Part shown: positions 27,217-35,955 of the stretch, in pieces
How positions within the stretch are numbered: the stretch's first letter is position 1
Layout of the letters: each line of letters starts with the position of its first letter
Source of the DNA: Pontibacter populi
GTDB lineage: Bacteria > Bacteroidota > Bacteroidia > Cytophagales > Hymenobacteraceae
Assembly (NCBI RefSeq): GCF_019336435.1
Contig: NZ_JAHWXQ010000001.1
Location: 1,178,001-1,242,000 of the forward strand
DNA: 64,000 bases
Direction: 5' to 3'
Position numbers and translations under genes: made by a program
Notes under the pieces: model-generated
The model's input: only the letters and a program-made list of their open reading frames with translations
What the model was told of the DNA's origin: nothing
The model's database searches: none

Positions 27217-27643
27217 ATACGTTTTGCATAGCTCAAGCTACAGTTGATTTGAACCGGTAAGCTTCGAGCTTGATTGTGGTGATAGTTCCGAGGGGACAGG
27301 TGAACCTGTCCTGCTTGGGGTATGTAGCTATAAAACTATAGCCACCAACTTTAACTATAGCCGAAAAGTCCCACTTTGAAGGGGGTAGGGGGATGACAAA
27401 CAGCAACTATGAAACGATAATTCTAACTATAGCCGCAATTCCCCTCTCGGGAGGGGCAGGGGTGGGTTAATACCGTAACTATAAAACGATAACCCCAACT
27501 ATAGCAATGGCCTAAAAGCTCCCGCATTAGATAAGGAGAGACTGGGCGTAGTTGGGCCACAGAAACTATGAAACTATAGCTTTTAGCATACCATCAAAGG
27601 CTGTAACCCAAAAAACCAACAACCTAGGTCCAGCTAGCTACTC
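27217..27643. other. Non-coding repeat-rich gap
   Basis: No supported gene. It contains a GGACAGGT/ACCTGTCC hairpin at about 27293-27310, a CCCCTCTCGGGAGGGG palindrome at about 27437-27455 (related to an inverted match near 44690), and five CTATAG copies (27336, 27355, 27427, 27499, 27574). The 26883-27643 gap is the longest in the window. Confidence 0.6.
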
Positions 27644-29461
27644 CTAATTAACAGTATCCCCTCTTAGCTTACGGAAACGTTTGCGGGCTTCGGCTACGAA
27701 GATGCTGCCCTGGTGCTTTTTAAGGAGGTCGTTGTATAGTTGCTGGGCCTTGGCAGGGTCTTTCAGGTTCTCTTCGTAAATGTAGGCCATTCTAAACAAG
27801 GCATCGTCGCTTAGAATGTCGTATTGCGGATTTCCAACTATATGCTGCAAACTGGCAACTGCTTCAGTAAAGTTACCCATGCGCTCCTGTATAGCTGCTT
27901 TCTGAAAATAAATCTCATCCGTTAAACTATGACCGGGATATTTCTTCAGCATTCCATCTAGTTTTGTAAGCGCCTGCTGTAGTTTATTCTGGAAAACAAG
28001 CAACTCTATAGCCGCGTACTCTTCCATTGCTGTGGTTGATGTATCCAGGCCAGTATTATCTGTAATCAGCAGACTCAGGTCCATGGCATCGTTAGCGATT
28101 TCGCGGCTGGTAGCCAGTTTCAGAATATCTAAGTGTGCCTGTGCCAGTTCGAAGTCTCCTTTATAGTAGCTTAAGCGCGCATTCCTCAGTTTGGCATCAT
28201 ACCCGATCGGTGTATCCTTATGCGATTTCTCTACCTGAGAGTATAACAACGTTGCTTCCCAGGGCTCTCCTTTTAAGACATAAATGTCGCCCAGCGTAAG
28301 TTTGCTTTCTGCTACCAGATTGGCGTTGGCACGTGGCATGGCTATCGCTTCCTGTAACAATTCTATGGCTTTGGCTTTATCATCAAGGTAAAAGGCATAC
28401 AGATTTGCCATATGTTGCAGCACTTCTGCGGTGGCAGCACTACGCCCTACTTCTGTCAGCAGGGCATCATAATCTGCAATAAGGGCACGTATCTTTTCCT
28501 GATCAACCGGGAAGGTATTCTGTACCTGTTCTTCACGGGCATTTATCAGTCGCTGCCTTGCAACCAGGTAGTAAGGCCCTTCCGGATATTCCTTAATGAT
28601 GTACTCATATGCTTCAATGGCGCTGTTATAGTCTTTGTTCTGCGCACTGATCGCACCCAACTCCATCACCCTCGATCCGCCGCTCCGCGTCCGTTTATCA
28701 ACTGCGCGTGCCTGCATCAGAGCGCCGTAAAAGTCCAGTCGTTGCACATACAGCCAGATCAGCAATTCGCTATAACCAAGTTTATCCGGGTTCTGCTGCA
28801 CACGCATGATCAGTTCTTTCTCCAATGCATCCTGGGCTTTCTCATCCCGCACACTGTTCTGAAGCATGTTCTGTACATAGCCAACTTCGCTCTCATTTTC
28901 CTGCAACAGGTTCAGCACTTCAGGTATCAGGGCTTCATTTTTCTGCCGGTAACTATAAAGGGCTATCAGCGGGCGGTTATTTTCCAGTGGGTTCTTGGTC
29001 AGTTCACGGCCACGCAGGTAGGCTTTCTCGGCATAGTCGTATAGTTCGTTTTGAATAAAGGCACTGGCTACTACAACAGTTGCCTCCGGGTTCATTTGCT
29101 GGATGAGCTTATTGAAGTGTTTCTCAGCACCGGCCTTATCGCCTGCCGCCTGGTACACCATTCCCAGGTCCACTTCAAAATTATAGTTGCCGGGGTTCTG
29201 TTTTATAGTTCGCTTAACCAGCTTTTCGGCTTCTTTATAGTTACGTAGTGCCAGCAGCGTTTTCAGGTAGTCAGGGTAAGTTACCGAGAACAGACGTTTG
29301 TCTTCTACCAGTTTTTCATAAAGTTCGGCAGCTTTCTGGTACTCACCTTTGCTAAAGTATTCCCGTGCCAGTTCCAGGTTCTGGGTTTGCGCCTGCGCTA
29401 TAGTTGCAGCTATAGTTAAGCAAAGTGCCAGCAACAGGTATGTTTTCTTGAGTAAGGCCAT
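27644..29461 (-). CDS. Periplasmic tetratricopeptide repeat protein
   Basis: 605 residues. A signal peptide (LLALCLTIAATIAQAQ, cut near 25) is followed by at least ten TPR-like repeats with the usual A-Y-A/G spacing, for example YLKTLLALRNYKEAEKLV and AMLYDYAEKAYLRG-like units. It probably scaffolds an envelope complex; partners are not visible. It lies 150 bp downstream of the SurA-like gene with a terminator between, so it is likely transcribed separately. Confidence 0.85.
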   Translation of the reverse strand: MALLKKTYLLLALCLTIAATIAQAQTQNLELAREYFSKGEYQKAAELYEKLVEDKRLFSVTYPDYLKTLLALRNYKEAEKLVKRTIKQNPGNYNFEVDLGMVYQAAGDKAGAEKHFNKLIQQMNPEATVVVASAFIQNELYDYAEKAYLRGRELTKNPLENNRPLIALYSYRQKNEALIPEVLNLLQENESEVGYVQNMLQNSVRDEKAQDALEKELIMRVQQNPDKLGYSELLIWLYVQRLDFYGALMQARAVDKRTRSGGSRVMELGAISAQNKDYNSAIEAYEYIIKEYPEGPYYLVARQRLINAREEQVQNTFPVDQEKIRALIADYDALLTEVGRSAATAEVLQHMANLYAFYLDDKAKAIELLQEAIAMPRANANLVAESKLTLGDIYVLKGEPWEATLLYSQVEKSHKDTPIGYDAKLRNARLSYYKGDFELAQAHLDILKLATSREIANDAMDLSLLITDNTGLDTSTTAMEEYAAIELLVFQNKLQQALTKLDGMLKKYPGHSLTDEIYFQKAAIQERMGNFTEAVASLQHIVGNPQYDILSDDALFRMAYIYEENLKDPAKAQQLYNDLLKKHQGSIFVAEARKRFRKLRGDTVN

Positions 29462-29554
29462 AGGTGTACTTAAAACGAGAGTTTGCCTGAACTTGATATA
29501 TGAACTTTAGCGGTTCTCCACTTTTAAATTAAAACTTATAGTTCTGATATCCTA

Positions 29555-29590
29555 TAAAACAAAAGAGCCACTCTGTTGGGAGTGGCTCTT
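29555..29590 (-). terminator. Terminator of the SurA-like gene
   Basis: AAGAGCCACTC (29563-29573) pairs with GAGTGGCTCTT (29580-29590), with a T-run on the minus strand. Confidence 0.8.
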
Positions 29591-29611
29591 CTACTATATT
29601 GGCAACCTGGC

Positions 29612-31711
29612 TTAGAAGAATCTAACGCGGTTGTCAGTGATATTTGCTTTTTCTTTGATAGCTTCAAAAGCCTGGCTTTCTGTGTTAGCAGAGCGCATAT
29701 TTACTAACTGCTGCTTCACGCCAGACAGGTCCTGTACTTCCGGTGCTTTTGTAATGTTTACAAGCTCTACTACAATAACACCACCGTTACCTTCGAAAGG
29801 AGCAGTACGGCCACCTGGCTTCAGGCCAAACGTTTTACCAACTGCAACTGGCTCCAGACCAATACCAGGTATAGTTCCGGAAGCAAATGTTACATCGTCA
29901 GCAGTTCTAAGCATCGCATCCGGGCCATAAGCAGCAGCCATCTGGTCTACGTTGCCTTTCGTTTTCTGTATTTTCTCGATGATCTGTTTTGCTTTCAGTT
30001 CGTTACGAACAGCAGCAGTAAGTTCGTCTTTGATGTCCTCTACTTTAGCATAGCCTTTTTCGCGCTTGCCGGTAAGTACAGCTACAACAAACTGATCTTC
30101 GATTTCGAATACCGGAGAAACATCACCTACTTTAGTGTCTTTAGCATATGTCCAGCGAACCAGCTCACGTGCATTGTTAAGGCCACCGGCAACAATGTTG
30201 TTCTTCCCGATCTCTTTCACATCCTGTTTTACCAGGGCTTTGTTTTGCGCAACGTTAGCACGGAATTCCTCCAGGCTACCACTTGTACCAGACAGTTCAT
30301 CGGCTACAGCATAAGCTGCATCACGCGTAGACTCGCTTGGCTCCATGGCGCGCTCGATAGCGGCAATTTTGTATGAACGGCTTGTTTTAGGCTGAGTAAC
30401 TTTTACGATGTGGTAACCATATTCTGTCTCAACCAGCTCTGGCAATAAACCTGCTGAAGAAGCACCGAATACTGCTTTCTCGAAAGGAGCTACCATCTGG
30501 CCAGTCTGGAACCAGCCCAGGTCGCCGCCTACCGAAGCAGTACCATCAGAACCGTACTGTGCAGCCATTTGCGCAAAGTCAGCACCTTTTTTGATCTGGT
30601 TCAGTACATCTGTTGCTTTCGCTTTTGCAGCTGCTTTTGCTTCAGGGGTGTCGCTTTCCGGCTTTATCAGGATGTGGCTTGCTTTTGCAGCGCTCTTGCC
30701 ACCATCTTTCACATCTACTACTTTATACAAAGAGTAAGAATTTTCAGCAGTAAACGGGCCGTAAACTTTACCTTCTTCCAGGGTTACAGTGCGAAGTTGC
30801 TCCGGCAGTTCACCTGGTGTTAAGTATGCACCGTTATATGGTCTGTCTGAGTTAGCATTAACAAAAGCCGAGTCGTTGGATGCTGCTGCAAATTGCTTCG
30901 CTACAGATGCCATTTCCTCTTCGTATGTTTTGTTATCTTCCTGCGACGCAGTAACTGGTACTGTTACGTACTCTATGCTGCGGCCTTCTTCAACTTTATA
31001 AAGTTCTTTGTTGCGCTCATAAAAATCCTTCAGCTGGGCATCTGTTACATTTACCGCAGAATCAGAAATTGTAAAATAAGGCACGTACAATACTTTTACA
31101 GAAGCTGTGGCATTCTGCGCATTAAAGAAGTTTTTAGCCTCTGCAGTAGTTACGTAAACCGATTTGTTAAGCAGGTTGCTATACTTGGTACGTACGCGGT
31201 CAGAAGCTACACCCTGCTCAAAGTTTGTCCACATTGGACGGTCTGCAGGAGCCATGTTCTGAAGGTACTGCACCACTTGTGCACGATCGAACTCTCCTGT
31301 TTGCGGGTTAGTAAATGCCTGACGAACGGCCGGGTGTATGTTGTTACCCTGTACCATATCAAACAGTTCTTCTTCTGACACCTCAATGCCAAGGCGCTCG
31401 TACTCTTTCTCTAAGGCAATTTTAAAGATCAGTTGGTTCCATGCCTGCTCACGCAGCATAGCAAGTTCGCCTTCGTTGGCAGATCTGCCAGTCTGATTCT
31501 CGTAGTTGGTTTTCATTTGCTGGAAAACCTCATCAAACTCCTGGTATTCAATTGTTTCACCAGCTATCTCGCCAATCTCGTTGGCGTCGTTTCCAAGAAG
31601 CCTTGAGTTTGGTCCGAGCAGGTCGCCGCCTACTACAAATATACCAAGCCCAATGGCAATGGCGCCTACCGCCCAACCAGACTTCTCTCTAATCTTGTTA
31701 ATTAATGCCAT
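29612..31711 (-). CDS. SurA/PpiD-like peptidyl-prolyl isomerase, membrane-anchored
   Basis: 699 residues. One N-terminal membrane helix (about 13-30) then a SurA_N-like chaperone region (70-330), a parvulin domain (HILIKPES start about 345, GGDLGWFQTGQMVAPFEKAVF, YGYHIVKV end about 440), and a long C-terminal chaperone part. It helps outer-membrane protein folding. Last gene of the 38.8-29.6 kb minus-strand block. No CTATAG is found inside this gene. Confidence 0.88.
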   Translation of the reverse strand: MALINKIREKSGWAVGAIAIGLGIFVVGGDLLGPNSRLLGNDANEIGEIAGETIEYQEFDEVFQQMKTNYENQTGRSANEGELAMLREQAWNQLIFKIALEKEYERLGIEVSEEELFDMVQGNNIHPAVRQAFTNPQTGEFDRAQVVQYLQNMAPADRPMWTNFEQGVASDRVRTKYSNLLNKSVYVTTAEAKNFFNAQNATASVKVLYVPYFTISDSAVNVTDAQLKDFYERNKELYKVEEGRSIEYVTVPVTASQEDNKTYEEEMASVAKQFAAASNDSAFVNANSDRPYNGAYLTPGELPEQLRTVTLEEGKVYGPFTAENSYSLYKVVDVKDGGKSAAKASHILIKPESDTPEAKAAAKAKATDVLNQIKKGADFAQMAAQYGSDGTASVGGDLGWFQTGQMVAPFEKAVFGASSAGLLPELVETEYGYHIVKVTQPKTSRSYKIAAIERAMEPSESTRDAAYAVADELSGTSGSLEEFRANVAQNKALVKQDVKEIGKNNIVAGGLNNARELVRWTYAKDTKVGDVSPVFEIEDQFVVAVLTGKREKGYAKVEDIKDELTAAVRNELKAKQIIEKIQKTKGNVDQMAAAYGPDAMLRTADDVTFASGTIPGIGLEPVAVGKTFGLKPGGRTAPFEGNGGVIVVELVNITKAPEVQDLSGVKQQLVNMRSANTESQAFEAIKEKANITDNRVRFF

Positions 31712-31788
31712 TATCTGTTTAACTTATAAAAAGGATTGTGCAAAATAAGGTTAATCGCGCTAAAATTCAAAATTTTATGCAATTCTGT

Positions 31789-33090
31789 TTAACGTTCCGG
31801 TTCTACCTGAAACTCTGAGGTTTTCACGAGCCGTACCGTATTTATCCGGTTTTCATCCATCGACAGTATCGTAATACTGAACGGCGGGTACTCTACTACA
31901 TCACCAGGCGTCGGTATTTCTCCTGCCACTGAAAAAATAAACCCGCCCAGTGTCTCGTAATCGCCCTCCGGCAGGTCAAGTTCGTATTTGTCGTTCAGGT
32001 AATCCACTTCCAGGCGACCGCTAAGCGTGTAGATTCCCTGTTCCGGTAAAACCTGCTCCAGCAGCATTTCGTCTACGTCGTATTCGTCTTCAATCTCCCC
32101 GAAAATTTCTTCTATCACATCCTCTACCGTAACTATACCTGCTGTTCCGCCAAACTCATCCAACACTACGGCTACGCTTCGGTGCTCTGCTACAAACTTT
32201 ATAAACAGCTCGCTCGCCATCATACTTTCCGGCACCAGGCTTACAACAGAGAGTATGTCCTCTATGCGCTTGGGCTGCTTGAACATGTCGAGCTGGTGAC
32301 AGTACCCGATTATGTTATCGATGTTATCGCGGTAGATCAGTATTTTGGAATGGCCAGTAGCCGTAAATGCGTGCCGCAGTTTCTCTACAGAGTCGTCTAC
32401 TTCCACGGCTTCTATTTCGGTGCGGGGCACCATACACTCGCGCACTTTTACGGTTTTAAACTCCAGCGCATTATGAAAGATTTCTGAGTCTACTTCAGGG
32501 GCATGTTCCTGTTCGGGTTGGTAGAGGCGGCTTTTGATGTAAGCATTGAGGTCGGTAAAACCAAAAACGGGCTTCTGATCCGGGAACTCTATCTTAAATA
32601 TTTTTTCGGCGACCAGTTTGCTCAGGCTAACGATAACATAAACCACCGGATAAAGCAGGTAATAAAATATGAGTATCGGCAGGGCTAGCACCTGCAACAT
32701 GCGGTTCGGGTTGATAACAAAAAGGCTGCGCGGTAAAAACTCAGCGGTAAAAAGAACTACCACCGAGGCTACGGCCACCTGTATTACAACTATAAGCAGG
32801 TCGTATTGCAGCCGCTCCGGAAAGACATGCGACAGCAATGTATGCAGCACACCTGCTATTGCAAAGCCATACAGCACTAAAGCCAGCGTATTCCCTATCA
32901 GGGCTGTGCCCATCAGGCGCGACGGGTGTTTAAGCAAATGCCACAGGATGCGCCCCGACAATACTCCGTTCTTCTCGCTAAGCTCTATCTGCAGTTTGTT
33001 AACTGACATAAACGCGATCTCGATGCCTGAAAAAAAAGCAGACAGCAGCAAGCCTGTAACTAAAAGTATGATCTGGTGAGGTTCTATCAT
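31789..33090 (-). CDS. CNNM/CorC-HlyC family membrane protein
   Basis: 433 residues. DUF21/CNNM membrane region with four hydrophobic segments (1-150), a CBS-pair (about 205-325, VRECMVPRTEIEAVEVDD, VVLDEFGGTAGIVTVEDVIEEIFGEI) and a C-terminal CorC_HlyC domain. Usually linked to Mg2+/Co2+ export; in Bacteroidota the related GldE is tied to gliding, which cannot be judged here. It follows a small membrane-protein gene by 17 bp. Confidence 0.9.
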   Translation of the reverse strand: MIEPHQIILLVTGLLLSAFFSGIEIAFMSVNKLQIELSEKNGVLSGRILWHLLKHPSRLMGTALIGNTLALVLYGFAIAGVLHTLLSHVFPERLQYDLLIVVIQVAVASVVVLFTAEFLPRSLFVINPNRMLQVLALPILIFYYLLYPVVYVIVSLSKLVAEKIFKIEFPDQKPVFGFTDLNAYIKSRLYQPEQEHAPEVDSEIFHNALEFKTVKVRECMVPRTEIEAVEVDDSVEKLRHAFTATGHSKILIYRDNIDNIIGYCHQLDMFKQPKRIEDILSVVSLVPESMMASELFIKFVAEHRSVAVVLDEFGGTAGIVTVEDVIEEIFGEIEDEYDVDEMLLEQVLPEQGIYTLSGRLEVDYLNDKYELDLPEGDYETLGGFIFSVAGEIPTPGDVVEYPPFSITILSMDENRINTVRLVKTSEFQVEPER

Positions 33091-33107
33091 TTTTTAAAAG
33101 CCCGGCG

Positions 33108-33281
33108 TCAGGACTTCATGTTCTTTTTACGGTGCCTGTAAACTATAAACAGCACCAGCGCAATCATAAATAACCAGTAATTCCCGGCAATGTCTTTTTC
33201 TTCTATGCTTCTGTGGATGCCGATAACAATGGTCACGAACGCCAGTGATAATAAAATGGTATTTAAAAGATTTTGGTTCAT
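33108..33281 (-). CDS. 57-residue two-TM small protein
   Basis: An ATG-started frame of 58 codons. Hydrophobic segments at about 6-22 (NTILLSLAFVTIVIGI) and 33-48 (YWLFMIALVLFIVY), then a basic tail RHRKKNMKS. The stop of lptC and this start share a base (TAATG), a strong sign of coupled translation, and CNNM follows 17 bp later. No family recognised; a role in the LptC/CNNM membrane unit is an inference. Confidence 0.75.
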   Translation of the reverse strand: MNQNLLNTILLSLAFVTIVIGIHRSIEEKDIAGNYWLFMIALVLFIVYRHRKKNMKS

Positions 33282-33820
33282 TACTCTTCTATGTCGAAAA
33301 CCCCTGTGATCTTTTTTATAGTGTAGTTATCGAAGTTCTGATCTGACTGAAGCCCCTGGCCTGTAACCACACGGTTAGGTGTTGTTATTTTCACAAACTT
33401 ATCGGTGTAAATTTTACGGCGGCGCCTGTCCCAGTATAGTTCTTCGGTTTCAAGCTTCTCGCCTTTCAGGATGTTATGTACCTGTACATCGCCTTTTGCA
33501 AAGTATAGTTCGCTGCCTTTGGTCTGTTTGCCATAGTCAGCTCGCATAGTAGATGTGATCTTGCCCGACTGCTGGAAAAACTCTACATAAAAGCCTTTCG
33601 GGAAAACACCGTCGCCTTTCTCGAACTCCTGCTGCACAGGCGCCTTCATCCGGATCATCAGTTTGGCAGAGTCACTGTAAAGTGTGAAAACATCTTTATT
33701 TTCCATGACAGGCCCGGTGTACTTTACTTCCTTGTCCGGGTCTTTCAGTTCTTTCTGGCAACCGGCACCTGCTATAGTTATGGTCAGCGAAAATAAATAT
33801 AGCCACCCTCTTATCTTCAT
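33281..33820 (-). CDS. lptC: LPS export periplasmic lipoprotein LptC
   Basis: 179 residues. The signal ends in AGAG-C21, a lipobox, so the protein is lipid-anchored, unlike E. coli LptC. The body is a beta-jellyroll: FTLYSDSAKLMIRMKAP, GFYVEFFQQSGKITSTMRADYG, ELYFAKGDVQVHN, EELYWDRRRRKIYTDKFVKI, as in the LptC/OstA family. It bridges LptBFG and LptA. The upstream OMP gene ends 133 bp away with a terminator between. Confidence 0.9.
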   Translation of the reverse strand: MKIRGWLYLFSLTITIAGAGCQKELKDPDKEVKYTGPVMENKDVFTLYSDSAKLMIRMKAPVQQEFEKGDGVFPKGFYVEFFQQSGKITSTMRADYGKQTKGSELYFAKGDVQVHNILKGEKLETEELYWDRRRRKIYTDKFVKITTPNRVVTGQGLQSDQNFDNYTIKKITGVFDIEE

Positions 33821-33898
33821 TTCCTACTCTATGGTTTTTGTGAATTTAGCAATTTTTATGCGAAACTACATTCGCCTGACTTCATGGTAGCCTATAAT

Positions 33899-33930
33899 AC
33901 AAGAAAGGCCGCTTTACAACGGCCTTCTCT
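33899..33930 (-). terminator. Terminator of the OMP gene upstream of lptC
   Basis: AAGGCCG (33905-33911) pairs with CGGCCTT (33920-33926); the minus strand continues in TTTCTT. Confidence 0.6.
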
Positions 33931-33953
33931 GTTATAGTTAAACTATAAATTCG

Positions 33954-35237
33954 TTATTCCAGTCTGCGTTTTATGAACCAGCGGCTGTTAACCGTAAATC
34001 CGATGCTGAACTTGAAGTAATTTTCTTTAACAAGGCCGTTGTCTGAAGTACCGCGTGAACCATAACCAAATGCTGTGTTTAGCTGGTACAGATCATATAT
34101 AGTGGAGCGACCGAATGGCAAAGTTGCACCTACTGTAAGTCCTTTGTCTTTAATCTGCTCGTTGTTAAACTCGTAAGGCGAATTGCCATAGTACACGCCT
34201 GCTCGGTAAGTAATGCGTTCAAAATAGTTGCCTACAGAGTTTGCATCCGGAGTATATTCTGCACCCAGGCTTGCACGGTAGCTGTCTGCAAGTTCCTGCT
34301 CGCCTCTGAAGTTTCTGAAATCAGACCACTTCTGTGCGTAATAATCTGCTGCTACAGTTAAGTTAGAGCCATTATCCAGGCTGATACCTGCCGCAAAGCT
34401 CGAAGGGATATTTACTTTGCTGCTTGAGCTATCAGCATACAGGGATTCTTTTACTGTTCCGAAAAAATCGCGGCGTTCAAAAGATGATTTACGGTCGGCA
34501 CCAAGATCTGCTTTTAAACTATAAACAGCTCCTGCACTCATAAATAACTTATCGTTCAGCTTTGTGCGGTAGTTTGCACCAGCTCTGAAAAGCAGGTCGT
34601 TGTACTTTGTTTTTTCGCTTAAAACTACACTTTCGCCCCTAGCTTCAGGTATTTTTGTATCGTTGATAGAGGTGGAAGATTCTTTAACGATAGAACCGAA
34701 CAGGTAAGAAGCACTTGCCCCAATCGTTAAGCCCTTCGTTATTCTTACCCCGTGCCCGAAATATAGTTCAGAAATGCCGCCTTCTCCTTTATAAGCTTCG
34801 GTAGCAGTTGCTGTAGCGTTTAACGGGGATGTGGTGGAAACCTCATATGCCACTGAGGAATAAGGGCGGAGGCTAAGGGCTGTGGTCCATCGCTTCGAAA
34901 CCGGTACAGAAAGCGATACCGAAGAAAGGTTTGCTGTTCCGTCTGTCTGTGATCCGGAGCCGCTTTCCAGTTTTTTTATCTCGCCGTTAACACCTATTTC
35001 AAATGCAGTAAGGGTGTTATAGTATAGCAACGCCGGGTTAGCAGTATTTATCTGGAAACTGTTGGCTGCACTAATGCCTGTATTGGCCATACCTGCATTC
35101 CGGATATTGCCCGTGTTATAGTTGTACTCGCCAAGGCCGAAGCGTGAATAAGGGGCATTGCCAATGCTTTGGGCTTGTGCCCCATATGAAAGGCAAAGTA
35201 CTGCGGCGCAACAAAGGGCGCGAAGTGATTTATACAT
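33954..35237 (-). CDS. Outer-membrane beta-barrel protein (FadL/OmpP1-like)
   Basis: 427 residues. Signal peptide CCAAVLCLSYGAQAQ (cut near 23), then NAPYSRFGLGEYNYNTGN with repeated amphipathic strands ending in aromatic residues, and a final strand NSRWFIKRRLE. The N-terminal SRFGLG and ANPALL motifs resemble the OmpP1/FadL group common in Bacteroidota. Cargo unknown. It overlaps coaX by 8 bp. Confidence 0.8.
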   Translation of the reverse strand: MYKSLRALCCAAVLCLSYGAQAQSIGNAPYSRFGLGEYNYNTGNIRNAGMANTGISAANSFQINTANPALLYYNTLTAFEIGVNGEIKKLESGSGSQTDGTANLSSVSLSVPVSKRWTTALSLRPYSSVAYEVSTTSPLNATATATEAYKGEGGISELYFGHGVRITKGLTIGASASYLFGSIVKESSTSINDTKIPEARGESVVLSEKTKYNDLLFRAGANYRTKLNDKLFMSAGAVYSLKADLGADRKSSFERRDFFGTVKESLYADSSSSKVNIPSSFAAGISLDNGSNLTVAADYYAQKWSDFRNFRGEQELADSYRASLGAEYTPDANSVGNYFERITYRAGVYYGNSPYEFNNEQIKDKGLTVGATLPFGRSTIYDLYQLNTAFGYGSRGTSDNGLVKENYFKFSIGFTVNSRWFIKRRLE

Positions 35238-35949
35238 TATACGTCAAAATTCTATGAAGCCCGATCAAGACTAATTCAGGAATTACAAAGATGCGTCCTT
35301 TTAAGTTACTTTCAAAAAATCCTGCATCGCCACCGCAAAGTATAACCGTTAAATCCGGTGCCTTTTCAGAATATAATTGTATAAGTCCGTTCAGTTCTGC
35401 TACAGTGCCCGTTAAAACACCGCTCAAAATTGATTCCTGGGTTGACTGACCGGTAAGTGGAAATTTATCAGGAATTTGGTCTATTAACGGCAACCTTTCT
35501 GTAAAAGTATGCAGCGCTTTTAATTTCATGCGGAGGCCCGGTGCAATTCCGCCACCCATATAAGTGCCGTCATTTGTAATAAACTCATGCGTTATAGCTG
35601 TACCAGCATCAAACACCAGACAATTACGCCCCGGAAATAAATAGTTGGCCCCAACTGCCGCTGCAATTCTATCAGCACCCAGTGTTTGCGGCGTTTTATA
35701 GTTATTTAAAACAGGCAAGGCTGTCTGTGCCGATAACGTTACAATGTTACCGCTTACAGACAGCCTTGCACTATAGTTTGCAGCATCGGCGGCTACGCTG
35801 GCAACTATGGCATCCTCAAAAGTGTGGTTCAGTATCTCTCCGGGCATATTGTCAATCCCCTGAAAGTAGCCTTGCTTTACAAGACTGTTACCTTCAAATA
35901 TACCATACTTAGTGCCTGTATTACCTACGTCTACCGCAATGCGCTGCAT
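35230..35949 (-). CDS. coaX: Type III pantothenate kinase
   Basis: 239 residues. First step of CoA synthesis, taking the pantothenate made by PanC/PanD at 9-10.5 kb. ASKHA-fold motifs: DVGNTGTKYGIF (about 6-17), GADRIAAAVGA (about 92-102), DAGTAITHEFI (about 114-124), GGGIAPGL. Preceded by the pseudouridine synthase gene 6 bp upstream. Confidence 0.94.
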   Translation of the reverse strand: MQRIAVDVGNTGTKYGIFEGNSLVKQGYFQGIDNMPGEILNHTFEDAIVASVAADAANYSARLSVSGNIVTLSAQTALPVLNNYKTPQTLGADRIAAAVGANYLFPGRNCLVFDAGTAITHEFITNDGTYMGGGIAPGLRMKLKALHTFTERLPLIDQIPDKFPLTGQSTQESILSGVLTGTVAELNGLIQLYSEKAPDLTVILCGGDAGFFESNLKGRIFVIPELVLIGLHRILTYNV

Positions 35950-35955
35950 AGTTTC

